64,000 nucleotides of DNA. It comes from Saccopteryx bilineata (lineage: Eukaryota; Chordata; Mammalia; Chiroptera; Emballonuridae). The position numbers were made by a program, and so were the translations under genes. The stretch is from contig NC_089493.1 in the NCBI RefSeq assembly GCF_036850765.1, positions 189,799,140-189,863,139 on the forward strand, read 5' to 3'. Below are positions 24,619 to 37,064 of the stretch, one piece after another (position 1 is the first letter of the stretch; every line of letters begins with the position of its first letter). Below the pieces are notes generated by a model. That model had not been told where the DNA came from. It made no database searches and saw only the letters and a list, made by a program, of their open reading frames with translations.

Positions 24619-26377
24619 ATGGTTGATGTCCATTAGCTGAAGTCCATTTTGAGAGGGCTTTCCATGAGCTCACCACAAGCATTTCCCTACATTGTACTTC
24701 AGGCTGCATAGTATTGGAGAGAAAACACACCTGAAATATTCTGTCGTCTTCTTCATTTGAAGACTTTCAAAGCTGCTTAAAGACGACTTTTCTAGGGACA
24801 GGGTGTTTTAAACTCCTTTCTCTCTGAATTCTCTCAGAAGGAGTAATTAAGTTAATATATGATGCCCTAGCTTAGTTCCTGTTTATTTCATTGTCCAGGT
24901 TATTTCTGGTGCTAAGTTGTGATTACAGAGAAGTATTATAAAACGTCAATGTGTCGAAGAGATTTGGAAAGTCTGGGGTGGGGGGGTGGGGCTCTTTAAA
25001 TGGAGATATCAGCTCCAGCCAATTTCCGAATGGCTCACCATTAAGATGGATGGTTCCAGAGATGTGTGCCTCTGCTGGAAATCAAAAACCCACGGAATAA
25101 CTGATTATGATTAATTTTGAGTACTTAGCCATGTGAAGCCAAATGAGCGCGTCTTTAAAACAAAGCTATTGATCTGGCTTTGTTTGGAACTGAGAAGATA
25201 AACTAATCAGATCCTGTGGGCTCTTTGCAATGAGGAGGAGTGAGAACTTGTTGTTTTGTAAGCTTCAAGTTTGAGAGACTGGGTGTACCTGTAACTTTTC
25301 TGAGCAGTCCAGCTCTGTCCTGGACAGGGGGTGGACGGGGGTGGGGGTGGGGGCATGGTCCGGAGAAAGTGAGGGAGGAGGCAGGGACACGGTTTGGAGA
25401 GCCCCTCATAGGAAGTATATAAAGCATCTCTTCCTAGTGTTAAGGAAACAGACTCCTCAGAGAGGTTGAGTAGTCTGGCCAAAGTCCCACCGCATCTGGG
25501 ATGCCACACCCTCCGCGTCTGACTGCAAAGCCCTCCCCTCTCCCCCAGGCAGCCTCCCTGGCGTGGTGAGACAGCACTGTGCCCGCTAGAGAGAACTAAC
25601 GTGCAGGCTGGCAGGGCCTCCCAGCTGGGTCCTGGCAGCTGGTGACTTCCGTTTCCTGTTCTCTTCCCAGAGACTTTTCTCAAGCTTCCCAGGTGATGTT
25701 CTCCTAGCAGTCCTTTCTACACATGTTTCTTTTTATCTTTTTCTTTCTTTCCTTTTTTTTTTTTTTTTTTGTAGGCAGAGAAAATCATGCCTACCCATCT
25801 CAGCTCCAGCCCCCTGATGAGAGAAGTCCTAGGTTACTAAATTTGGGCTGGCATCCTCTCCCGAGCAGACACGCATGTGTTGCCGGTTCCGGGGTCAGAG
25901 TTTGGGTGAGGAGAGACCATCCATCTTAGGCGTGACAACCTAACCTATCCCTGGCTGCGGGTCCTGTCTTTCCCGGGCTGGGGATTCTCAGCTTTCACCG
26001 GATTCCAGCAGCCTGCAGCATCAGCACCCCCTTTTATTTCCTGTGATTCCTCTTGGAATCACCTTCCCCTCGTGCAACGTGGGGAGGATCTCTCCAGCCT
26101 GGGGGTGCCGTCTGCGGAGCCAGGGGTAAAGGAAGGAGAAGGGGAGCCCTTTTATGCCTTTTCTTATGTGCAAAGGGACATTTTCGTATATGCATTCACG
26201 TAGTTGGAATTTATGCATTCTTCTGGAAGTCAGAGACATGCGAACTGGTGACTGTGTTATTTTCTGTTTTCGGGGGAGGGGGATGCCCAAAAAACCCCAC
26301 GCTTATCACTCACTGGGTGGAACTGGACCACCAGAATTATTTTTAGAACCAAGCAATTATAGAACTTGGAAAGGAGA

Positions 26378-26545
26378 AGTTACCCCCAGGACAGAGCAAC
26401 CCACCCCTCCGTCTTCCAAATGAGAAAACTTAGGCTCCGCACACGGAAAGGACCTGCCCAAGGTCACGCAGCTAATTAGGGGCTGAGTCGGGACTGAACC
26501 TGTCATCTCCTGACACAAGTTCTGCTGGGCTTTATTGCCTTCCTC
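26378..26545 (-). repeat. MIR fragment, antisense
   Basis: CAAATGAGAAAACTTAGGCT, GACCTGCCCAAGGTCACGCA and CTAATTAGGGGCTGAGTC are antisense MIR landmarks. Confidence 0.75.
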
Positions 26546-27184
26546 TCTGGCTTTCCCCCAAATCAGGGTCAACCAGAAGTGTAACATGGGGTGAGGACGA
26601 CCAGAATGTTTCCTTACACAATGCCACTTCAGCTTGAATGACCCCGAGATGACTCCTCGCCGACTCCCTTCCTCCCCCAGGAGTCAGGTCTCCATGGCGA
26701 GACCCCTGTGAAGACCCAGGAGAACAGAGAGGCAGCTCCAGCTTCTAGACGGGGCACATGGAGTAAGATTCCCGGGAGGGTCTGCTTCCTCTTATCCTTC
26801 CCCACCCCCACCACTTTAAGGTTACTGTTTGAACTTTGGATTTAAACCTGAGGTTTCACCGGACCTCACCTGGCCCTCTGGCACCCCCTCCCCAGCCTTG
26901 TTCCCAGGTCCTTTCGGATTCTGGGCCAGTCCCCTGGTGCTGCCTACCCTCTCTGGTCTCCCAGACCCGTGACCTGTCTCCTACATGCCCACGCGCAGAC
27001 AGACTGCCCCTGACGAGGCTAGCAGGTGCTGGGGGGCGACTCCAGCCCATGTGCTTTGCCCGGCAGCAAGCACCGTGGGAGCGCCGGGGAGAAAGGGCTC
27101 CACTGAGACTTAATTAGCAGGAGCCCCAGTTTCCAGGAGGTGAGAAATCTCACTTTGCTGCCTGCGAACACTTTGGCCAAGGTG

Positions 27185-27600
27185 AGCCGGAGGGGTCCCC
27201 CGGCTCCCAGTTCCGAGAGCGCTGCCGCAGCAGCCGCAGACCCAGAAGCGCACCCACACGGAACCCCCTGCACACACACTCCCCCTGCTCTCCCTCCGCA
27301 CCGACACGCACACACGCGCACGCACCCAGGGCAGCGGCCGCAAAAAATCGACTCACAGGATCTCCAGGTCGCGCAGCGCTCGGAAGGCTCCATCTTCGAT
27401 GCAGCTGATGTGGTTGTTGTCCAGTTGCCTGTGGGAAAGCAAGGGGGGAGAGCGTGAAGGCTGAGCGGGGGCCGCGGCGAGGAGAGGAGCCGAGCGGGCG
27501 GCCGGGCCCCCGAGCGCCTGTCCCTCCGCCCCTCGCCGGCTCTGCTCGTCCCCGCCGGGAGCTCCCGCAGAGCCAGCCCGTCTGCCACGCTGCTCCGTCT
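27185..27600. promoter_or_regulatory. CpG-dense stretch (candidate CpG island) over the LRR5 exon
   Basis: By eye this stretch is far richer in CpG than its surroundings, with CGCGCACGCACC, GCAGCGGCCGC, GGGGCCGCGGCG and CGAGCGGGCGGCCGGG within about 400 bp. It covers the LRR5 exon and both intron flanks. No TATA box or obvious initiator is visible on either strand. It could be an internal SLIT3 promoter, an antisense promoter, or simply a methylated exon-associated GC peak. CpG counts were not computed. Confidence 0.45.
27357..27428 (-). CDS. SLIT3: SLIT3 internal exon encoding LRR5 of the first LRR domain
   Basis: This 72-nt minus-strand exon encodes a split Leu, then [23 protein letters not shown] and a second split Leu, one complete 24-residue leucine-rich repeat. 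The sequence is the fifth repeat of the first LRR domain of SLIT3. The acceptor is CTTGCTTTCCCACAG behind a C/T tract, with a CTCAG branch-like site about 34 nt upstream; the donor is GTGAGTCG. Like the LRR6 exon it ends CT|GTGAG, so the last exonic base is T rather than the usual G, a result of the Leu codon being split by the intron. Because the exon is a multiple of three with equal phases at both ends, skipping it would remove exactly one repeat and keep the frame. It lies inside a CpG-dense stretch, unusual for an internal exon. The preceding LRR4 exon was not recognised upstream, so the intron on that side exceeds 36 kb or I missed it. Confidence 0.94.
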
Positions 27601-27644
27601 CTCCTCTCTGACGGTCTGAGAGAACTACACAGGCGAGCGCACCG

Positions 27645-28110
27645 AGGCTGTCAGATCTCAGTAAATATTAATTGCGCATTTTTTTTTTTTTTTTAGGCAG
27701 AAGGGAGTAATTTCATTACATTAGGGCATCCAATCCATTACGAGCTCTTACCGTCATGTCACTGAAACAATTTCATTAAGCTAAAGGCCTGTAAATCATT
27801 GGAGGTCACTGCTCTGCCCTCCGAGACCTCCCAGAATGCTTTTTTCCCTGTCTCCCTCTCCCCGGCTCCCTTTTACTGGAAGTTGCCGTCCTGACACAGT
27901 GCTAAATCTCAAGGCTTTATCTGCCCAAGAGCGGCAAGGGTGCATGGGGAATATACCAATTCCAAATTAGACTCAACTAATCTAATTTTATAGTCTTTTT
28001 ATTATTCTAAGCACCACATGTCTGTGGTGGTTTGATGCCTGTGTGCTTTGTTGTGGGGCCCATCTGGTAGGTCATTCTATTGAAGTATTTTCTGACTAAA
28101 CACAGATTCC
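27645..28110. other. Candidate conserved non-coding element next to the LRR5 exon
   Basis: Just upstream (in gene sense) of the CpG-dense exon region lies AT-rich repeat-free DNA with AAATATTAATTGCGC, GTAATTTCATTACATTAGGG, CAATTTCATTAAGC, CTAATCTAATTTTATAG and a T-run at 27679-27695. The near-palindromic TAATTTCATTA is notable. Regulatory role is inference. Confidence 0.28.
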
Positions 28111-31100
28111 CTCAAAATGCACCAACCATCATCGACATTAAAGAAATCCATTGATAGAAGCGTTCCTGATTGGGGGGCAGGGGGCGGAGAGGAATATCCT
28201 TATGGCCTTAAAGATGCACCACTTCCCTTGAAAGTGGGGAGAATTAAATGCACCTATTTCGGGACTCGGTTTTTATTCCCCTTTCCCATCTCTCGAACAG
28301 AAAAAAAAAAAAAATTAATGTCTTTTAAAAAGATCCTGTGACCGATACACGGTCTCATTGGGGACCGGAGGCATTTTAGGCAAAAGATAAATAGATACTG
28401 TCATCTCTCGATCCCAATGCAGCTGATGTGTGTTGGGATATTTACCATGACCACATTCCAACTTAAATGTCACATGTTAGATGTAACTCCTTTGATTTCT
28501 GAAAGAGGATGCTACACAGGAAGTGGTTATTAGCACCAGATTGTCAATTGAATTTTGTGTGCAGAATCCACCGTGGTCTTTGGGGGTGGCACGCGGGGGG
28601 CAGGGGGGGGGCTGGCACACAAAGAATGGTTGTACCAACAGACTCCCTTACAGACGCCTTCTCCTTTCCTTTGTCTCAGAAAACATACATCAGCCCCTCT
28701 GAGGTGGAGGGACCCTCTGATGCTGGAATTTTCGTTCCTCACTGGCGCTCATCTCTAGCCCAAGATAACTCTCCGCCACAGAGGTCTCAGAAACTGTGCG
28801 GGGTGGCCCTCGCGGAGCGTTCTACGGTCCGCTAGAGGCGAAATTAAAATGGAAATCCTGTTATCATTGAAAAAACTTACAGATGCAGGACCGCGTAAGT
28901 GCAATACGTACAATTAGAGGGATTAGCGCCTCACAGCAGATGGGCCCTGCCTCGCTATTATGAGGGACTGCCTCATCTCAGCAGATGCTTGTGATGCAAG
29001 ATACTAGGCATTTAGAAGGCAGTGATGAACAGGACGTGGGTCGGGAAGCAGAAATGCCCTTTTCAGGTGGACGAGTTCCATACGTGGCGTTCAGAGTTCT
29101 TGCAGGTGTCCCCTCCCAAGGACTCTCAGAGCTCCCTCCGTTCCTACTGCCTCTGGAGTCTCTCCTGACCTGAGTTTGCTGAGCGTCCTTTCCGTAGATT
29201 TCCCGTAAGTGCCAGGCCGCCAATTTCCTGCAAAGGTTCTATTAAGGGAGCCTGGTACTAGCTGCCCAGCTTCTAGATTTATTAGTTTAAGGGCCGATGA
29301 ATCAACAACCCCTGCCCCACGCCAAGGCTACCAAACCTTACCAAGCAGAAATGCGGCGGAGCCGGCTCTTGGCTCCAAGAAACTGTTGGATGAACATGCT
29401 GAATTCGGCAAAAACGGCACCGTCCACGGAAGTAGCAAAGTATCTAAATCATCAAACAGGGAGTCGGGGGAGCGGGGAGCGATGGCCTTTGTGGCACATC
29501 TCCTTTCGTGCAGACAGTTTAGAGAGGTCCCTGCTATTAGAGCATTATTTATTTGCTGGATTTGTTGAAAAGGTTTCTATTCTCTTTCTCTTTGAGAGGG
29601 CTGTGAACCCAACAGGAAAATCTAAGTGGATAGAATTTTACACAGAAAGAAGGCAGTGTGCAGAGGAGAAGAGAAAAGTCATAGAAAGAAACAAACACAC
29701 AAAAAAATGAAGTGGTAGAAAGAGATTATAAAAGGTGTAGGGAAATGAGATGTAGAAAAGGTTTTTTAAAAAAAAAATCCACTGCTCAGTGTCCCATCGG
29801 GGTCCTGCAACCAGGATGCTCAAGTGGTGGGGACCAAAGGTCTCAGAGGACCCCAGTCACTACAGGGCCGAAAGCAGAGCTGTCCAGTACATCCTCAATT
29901 ACACGACGTTTAAATATCTTCGGTGGGCTGCGCGAGCTGACACCTCGTTGTTTATCAGTGGTGGGAAAACTGAGCTTTAATATAAGCCTCTCCGTGGGTG
30001 TGTTTTATAGACCAATTTAGAACGTGCAAAGTGTATCAAAATTTAAAATATTTATGTGTAAGTGTGCTTTTCTAGAAGACATTTATTTATTACCACCAAG
30101 ATGGTCCCCTTTCCTCCCAACCGCAGATAAACACTTTACACCGGCTCCGTCGTCAGACTCTTCCCCAAGGTGTACGGAGCGTTACTTGAGCCGACAGGGC
30201 GCAGGGCCTATGACGACGGTCCCATTGGGCAAACAAAACCCCAACTCACTTCACCTCCCAGCTATTAGGTGAGTTCACGGCGCTGAGTATCCGTGCATTT
30301 GTAAGAAGCTCATCAGTTGTCTGCCGTCACTCCTGATTTGTCCTGCAAATAAGCCAGGTCCCTAAAACACAGTAAATACACACACTTGGTCCAGACCAGG
30401 CTTCTTTGTCTTTCAAAAGCACCTCGCAGACACACCGAAGATGGTCCCCACGCGCAGGGGAAGGGAGGGGCAGGAAACGTGAGCCGGCGTTTCTGTGAGG
30501 GTGTCAGGAGTGGGGTGCTGCTGGCCACGCAGCACCTCCCGGAGCTAAGGCCAAAGCCGGTGACTTAGCAACTCGATTCTGGACGCTGACAGAGGTCGCC
30601 GAAGTGTGCTCCAAACTCTCGGGTCAAAGGTCTGCACTGTGCCTTTTTCAAAGGTCCTCTCCAAAACAAATCAACACAGCCCACCCGCCACACCACACAA
30701 CACGCCAGTCCTCAGGAGGCCTGTTCAGTGGGAACTTTGGGAACGGGGCAGAGAGCGCTCAGCTGTCTCAGGGGGCCTGCCAGCGCTCTTTCCATTTTCC
30801 CTTGGTAATAAGAAGTGCATTTCACACGGCTACTGACCCCTTTCTCCTCAACACACGAAATAACCTAGGCCAGTGGCTGGCACAGTGCTGGGGACGTCAG
30901 AGCCGGTCACGGAGGGCTGCAGACTGAGTCCTGCTGTTGAAAGCGTGGCAGGGCTGGGCTCAGACGACATGGGAGAAAGCTCTGAGCCCTGAGCTTTCAC
31001 AGCCCTGTGCTGGCTGTGACCCTAAGGCCCCTCTGCAATGAAGACCCAATGGCCCAGCAGCCCCTGTATGGCCTCAGAGGGTGCTTGCTGTCTTTCTGCC

Positions 31101-32040
31101 ACGCAGACCTCTGCGGCGGACCATCTGGGGAGGACACTAGGAATAAAGTGAGATTTCTATGGCTCGGGGTGAGGAAGGGCGCAGAGCAGGAAGGGTGTGG
31201 ATGGCAGACAGGCTGGCTCTCTCTTGGAGGCAACTTGGATTGTCCTCCGCTCTGTTCAGAATCCTCAATCTGATTTACACACTCCTGCCTGTGAATAATA
31301 AGCTCAGAAGCCCCAAAACGTTCTTGATATTAAATTAACTGCTCTCATTTCCCTGGGCAGCTCGGGTTTCGGCAAACAATGTGAGTGCGAAAAGGATCCC
31401 GCGGTCCATTTTGAAAGGAGTCCTCAGACAAGAACTCGAGGCGGGCTCCCCGAGAGGGGCTTCCCGGCTACTGTGTTTTTATACCCAGAAACTACAAACA
31501 AGTCAGGAAGAAAATCCCGCCTGAGTGAGGACCCGGAATAAACTACACACTCAGCAGCAGGGAGGTGGCGCCTTCATAAGGTCCCTCTTCCACTAGTGTG
31601 CTTTGTCACAGTTCACCTCTTTCAACCACAATGTCAAAGTTCATAGTGGAGGCAGGATAGACCCTATTTTTTTGTGGTTCAAAAATCTGAAGTCTATCTC
31701 AATCCTTAAAAAGGGTTTTAAAAACCCCTCATTACAGTATTAACCCTCTGAGTAGTTCTTACGTTCATGGATGTCCTCATACCTCCTGACCATCCAGAAA
31801 GTAAAATAGATTTATTTTAAAAATGTGTAAGGCAACATTAAAGAAAGGCAAATGTTATGTTCTTCTTGTTTCCATAAATTGGTTACCAAACAAATATGAT
31901 TTTAAGTTAATAAAACTGGAACTGGAACTAATTTCATTTTTTGATAAAAAAAAACCCTCGTTCCCAGGGGTCAGCGAGCATGAAAAAAAAATCTCACTAC
32001 TCAAAGGGTTAAGAGCAATCTACCTACCTCCCAGCCATCA

Positions 32041-32041
32041 C

Positions 32042-32100
<59 letters not shown>

Positions 32101-32190
32101 GAGGGAAGGAGGGAGGGAGGGAGGGAGGGAGAGGGGGGAGGGAGAAAGGAAGGGAGGGAGGGAGGAAGGGAGGGAAGAAGAAAAGAAAAT
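32041..32190 (+). repeat. Polypurine microsatellite (GAAA)n then GGGA/GGAA-rich
   Basis: About 60 bp of uninterrupted AAAG repeats pass into GGGA- and GGAA-rich DNA, giving about 145 bp of almost pure purine on the plus strand. The opposite strand is pure pyrimidine. Open frames here are low complexity and not genes. Confidence 0.95.
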
Positions 32191-33779
32191 TCCATGATTC
32201 CAATGATGTATTAGAAACACCTTGAAAATAGAAATCTCCAGAAACAAGCTATGGAGATCTGAAAGAAATGTAGAATTCCCAACTAGTTATCTATGTGCAA
32301 GGTCTACATGCCAGGGCACATCCATCCAGATGTTCGCTTCACATCCAGATGCTGTGGGGCCCCCAGGCACCTCGGCCCATGGATGGTTGAAGGGAGCCTT
32401 GGGGTGCTGTCGCTTTGGGCCCTCAGTCCAGGGGCAGCGTTTCTCTCTGGGGCTGCGGCTAAAGTCGCTGCCATCCTCCTCACGCCGGATGAGGGAAGTG
32501 GTGAGGGTTCAGCACCTCTCTGGAGTTAAAACAGTTTGCTCATTTCTGAGCAAAACTATCTACACAAAATACACAAAACTAGCAAAAGGCCTTCTGCATG
32601 AAATGCACCAAGGGAAAAGCCTTACTAGAAATTCAAAGCAAGTCCGTGGTCTCGGAATCCAACAATTAATTAACCGATAAGAGCCATTGAGTCTTATTAG
32701 ATGTTCACACTGTATCAGGTACCAGGGATAGAGAACCAAGTGTAAGACAGGCTTGGAAACTATGTGGAAGGAGATTTATTGCCTACAGTTTCCACATCTC
32801 AGTGATCTTAAACAGTGTAAGATAATTCTAAAAACTAATTTGAATTTGTTTTTGATGAAATATAGATGTTCATGCATATACTTTTTTGAAGTGTACTCCT
32901 TTCTCTGCACTGAACAAATACCTGGGGAAGTCCTGCTTTCTTAAAATAAACCAGAAGATAAAACATGAAACAGCCTGGACATGCTGTTTCTTTTCTCCCC
33001 CATTACCCAGTTGTTCTTTAAGCAGAAAACAAGAGGACCTCGTAGCAATTCTGAAGGTGGTTTTTTTTTATATGACAGTTTAGCATTCTAAAAAGAATCA
33101 TTACTGAAGAACAAATTATGGAAGCATTTGCTGCTGCTAGGGTCTTCAAAAGAAAAAAAAAGAAACAAAAACTCAAGGTTATTTTAACTGGCAATAAAGG
33201 AAAAATATTATGTTCAAAAGAAATGCACACACTTCATGTAATTGAGCACTGGTTACACTTTGTAGCAAGTCAAACACTTGATCTAAGCTGCGGTCTGCTA
33301 ATGAATTGTCACTATGTCTCATCATTAAGCGGCTTATGTAATTCCACATTAAAACGGCATCTCAAATGAGCAAAAAAACAGAGGTGAATCTATTATTTTG
33401 CACGTTTTGTACACTTGCCCACCAGACCCAAGGATACATGCATATAGAGATGTTTACTGAGCCATGAATTATTTATGTGTCCACAAAGGTTCCTGTCTAT
33501 AGAATCGACAACTTCCTGCCTATTTCTCCTACCCAGTAATCACATGTAATCTCGTCCTACCATATGCACGGTAAGTCCAAATGCGTATTATAAAACAGGT
33601 AAGGTGACTGTTGACTGCCGAAATTTAATGCACCTGTATCCAGTCACGTTTATGGATTCATTCAGGTAAGCGAGTGGTGGCTAAGCATTCTCAAGGCTTG
33701 GTAAAGGACAGAGCCCTGGGTGAATTGAGCTCTTGGATCAGAACATCCTGCCTAGACTTTAGTTAAGAACTGAGGCATG

Positions 33780-33976
33780 TGCCTGACCTGTGGTGGCACA
33801 GTGGGATAAAGTGTCAACCTGGAACACTGAGGTTGCCGGTTTGAAACCTTGGGCTTGCCTGGTCAAGGCACATGGGAATTGATGCTTCCTCCTCCTCCCC
33901 CTTCTCTCTCTCTCTCTCTCTCTCACTCCTCTCTTTCTAAAAAAATCAATCAATAAATAAAATATTAAAAAAAAAA
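33780..33976 (+). repeat. tRNA-derived SINE, short type
   Basis: Begins GCCTGACCTGTGGTGGCACA, has a B-box-like GCCGGTTTGAAACC, a CT-rich stretch and an AATAAATAAAATATT poly-A tail. It is flanked by the exact 15-bp direct repeat AAGAACTGAGGCATG at 33765-33779 and 33977-33991. It is a different subfamily from the bipartite SINE. Confidence 0.9.
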
Positions 33977-36029
33977 AAGAACTGAGGCATGCCTCTACTT
34001 TAACAAGTGTCGTTATGCGTACTGTGCCGAGTGGCTCGCGTGATACCTTTATTTAGTATGTAACATGTTACTGTTCAACATGTGCCACGTCTCAGCAGGA
34101 GAAGAACTGTGCCCGCTCCAGTAGATGCTCGCGAAAGGGAGCCCTGCCATGTGCAAACACAGGGGACGGATTAGCACCAGAGGGGCACACCAGTGCTTGG
34201 AGAAGAAAGGGGCATTGTATGCGTCGCTGGGAAGCGGCAGTCACTCCACTCTGTGCTGACATCATTTCCGATGTGTTGGGGAGCTGGAAGTGAACTTGTG
34301 CTGCAAAAAATAAAAATAAAAAAAGCCAGGGCCAGGAGCCCGGAAAACCGACTGCAGCACGGATGACGCTGAGCTCTCGTTCATTTTGGACAAGTGTCAA
34401 TTTGCAACAGAATTCTTGGCGTTTCTAGATAAATAACACCCCCCCCCCCAAACAACCAATAAAAAGCAAAGCAAATGAAAACACCCCGTCTTCCTGATGG
34501 GAGAGTTTCTTTTGTTTCCCTGCAACTTTCAGACCAAGGGACCAACAGAACTTGGTGACTGTTTGCAAAATGTGCTCTCAGGTTCCCAGACTGGCTCGCC
34601 TTGAATCGCTCTCTTTCTTGTGTCAGTCAACCTGTTATTAGGGCCCAAAGGGCTTTGTACCTGGGAGTGTCCAACCGGCCAAGGGTTACCTGGAGCTTTT
34701 CCTGTTTGAGCCTCAAAGCTTCCAAGTTCCTGGGAAGCTCATCAGTCCTGGGCCAGCTTCGAGGCACGTTCACCTCTTACCCCACCCCCCACCCCCCCGG
34801 AGCTGACTCCATTGGAAACAGATTCTCCACAGCCCGTTCCCTAACTCTTAGGATGATTCATAAACTTGGCTGTTCAGTTACGTGGGCTCTACAACGCTTC
34901 TCGCCGCATCTACTCCTGTACGTCAGGCCGTTCCTTTGCAAACACACCTACAGCCAGGCGGGTGGGAGCCCGGAGCGTAGCTGACACGTTCCAGGGTGCC
35001 TGCTCTGAGAATGAACATCCCTTTGTAAGCGGTATCTAGCCTGCTTTACTCGGAGGCCTTGAGGATGCTATGAATACTCAAGGGGCCAAACAAATAAAAG
35101 TCTGTCTCCATAGCGATTGGGGCAGGTTCCTGGTTTCCCTAGCTACCCTCTTGAGTGATAACCAGCTGGGGCTCCTCCCCGGGGCTGGGGAGGAGTGAGA
35201 GAGACACTGAAAAGATGTAATGTGCTTGTGTTAATAGCCCTTTTAAAGGTTACCTCCACATCTCTGTTTTTACTATGCCTCCCTTTAATATAAACCAACC
35301 AGCATAAACTGTAGTGAGTTTATACATTTTTTTTTCACCCTCCTGGGGGTTTCCAGAAATTTCCCCTTTGGACTCTAGGGATAAAGTGTTCCAGCCGCGT
35401 GGGTATGCCCAGGAAGCAGCGGCCGGAGCAGAGAATCCCTCCCCAGACTGCAACAGCTGCGGGCGCTGGAGCCCAGGCAGGGTGCTGCTTGTCATTCAAA
35501 CACAGGCCCCTAAGCGGCAGGCACCAGCCGGGTCTCGGTCACAATCTCTCTCCCGGGCCCGGCATGGAGGGCGCATCAGAGGAGGGCAGGGGTGGCCTCC
35601 TGACACCATGAAAGATCTTTATTTCCCTTTATGAGAATCATAGGGAGCAACTGAAGACTTTCTTGAGTTGACTCACCTTTCCAACCCATACTAACCTTCT
35701 GGAGGCTCTTGGCATGAGCTACCCATTTTATAAAACGGGAGACTACAGCGCCTGTGAATTTGTAGCCTTCTGAACAAAGTGATTCACATCTGTCCTCCCC
35801 CCCCCCCCCCCCCGCCGTGATCCCGGAGGGCACAGCATCGAGTCAGAGATCATTCTCGAGCCTCACGGTTTGGGCTCGCCGGGCACCTGTCACTCCTTAC
35901 TCTTTCCTAGTTCTCCCGGTCGGCACGAAAGTGCCCGTCCTGTGCCCGCCCCGCCACAGTCCGCCTCAGAGTGGATATGCCCCGGATCGCACCACGCCTG
36001 ATGTAGATGGCCTTTAGCCGCCGCTGTGG

Positions 36030-36420
36030 ACTTTCAGGATGATGCTGGAATGAGTTGGCTCTATTGAGACAGAATGAATATATTTGCATGTGAGAAGAAC
36101 ATGAATTTGAGGGGAGAGCTGGGGCAGAACTGAATGTTTGTGTGACATTTATATGATGATTGCATTAGGAGGTGGTACCGTTGGGACTTCACCAGGCTCT
36201 GAAGGCAGAGTCCTTAGGACAGGATTAGTGCCCTTAGGAAAGAAAGCCCCTTCGCCATGTGCCGTGACAGCGAACCGCCCTCCAGGAAGCAGGCCCTCAG
36301 CAGATAGTGCCCAGAGCTTGGACTTTCTAGACTCGAGAACTGTGAGAAACAAATCTCTGATGTGTGTGAGCTACCAGCTGGTGGTACTTTGTCAAAGTGG
36401 CCTAACGGGACTTGGGCGCC
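36030..36420 (+). repeat. MaLR-type LTR fragment
   Basis: GGAGGTGGTACCGTTGGG, GGATTAGTGCCCTTAGGAA, GCCATGTGCCGTGACAGCG, CTCGAGAACTGTGAGAAACA and AGCTACCAGCTGGTGGTA follow the order of MLT/MST-like LTRs. Only the LTR is present. It is old and diverged; edges are approximate. Confidence 0.65.
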
Positions 36421-37064
36421 ATCCGTGACCGTGGGTCTGGGCACTTCCACCTGTAAGATGGAGATAAGATCACTTAACCCGAGCGGAAGTTCTGAGTACG
36501 CAGGTCATGAAATGTATGCACTCTGCAAATGTGTGTGTGGCCCGGCTTAATTTTCTCTGCTCTGAAATCAATAATATTAAATACAGGAACTCATCTCACA
36601 GAATCTCTCAAGTCTCTTTTGGCTCTGCAGCCGCGTGGCCTGAGGTCAATTTCTCATGAGACGTTCAAGCAGGAGCGCCTGTTCCTCTTACTCAGATCTT
36701 CCCGTGATTGGAGCCTGTCTCTTCATCCCTCTTCTTCCGTCCCAGACCAAAGAACCTATTATTTGAGATATTCAATATACGCTTTCTAAACGGAGGGCCA
36801 GCGGTTCAGACTCGCATGCTTTTTGTACTTCGCCAGCTGATCGGAGATTAAAATGTGAGAAGCCATCAAAAACCTACACCAAGTACAAATTACTCCTCTC
36901 ACCGGGAGAATGATGTTAATGGGCCCATATTTACAATTCCCACAGGCGAGAGCCACTAAAGGAGAGTAGCGGCAGAGTTGACATGGTGCTCATCTTCCAG
37001 TAAACACCGATCAAAGAACGCAGGGAGCACCTAAGAGAGTCAAGTGCCATACCGTCATCTACAG

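Larger units (their letters stand above)
6708..27356 (-). other. SLIT3: SLIT3 intron between the LRR5 and LRR6 exons (20.6 kb)
   Basis: Complete phase-2 intron with GTGAG donor at 27352-27356 and CAG acceptor at 6708-6710 (plus-strand coordinates, read on the minus strand). It holds old MIR and L2 fragments, a MaLR-type LTR (9616-10053), a 67-bp minisatellite (10856-11390), hAT-Charlie remains (11759-11970, 12325-12445), a young SINE (18769-19180), a Tigger element (20614-21433) and a MER2-like element (24290-24618). Stretches free of recognised repeats include 13800-16500, 16830-18600, 21450-24280 and 24620-26370. They contain no exon I can support; several AT-rich segments look like candidate regulatory DNA and are listed separately. 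Confidence 0.9.

Noticed and set aside
28413..28437. Possible second LRR exon, because AATGCAGCTGATGTG resembles part of the LRR5 exon
   Set aside because: The match is only about 15 bp, the flanking bases do not continue a repeat, and there are no splice sites at 72-nt spacing.
32001..32247. Low-complexity Ser/Phe/Leu/Pro frames
   Set aside because: They come from the polypyrimidine strand of the (GAAA)n/(GGGA)n microsatellite.
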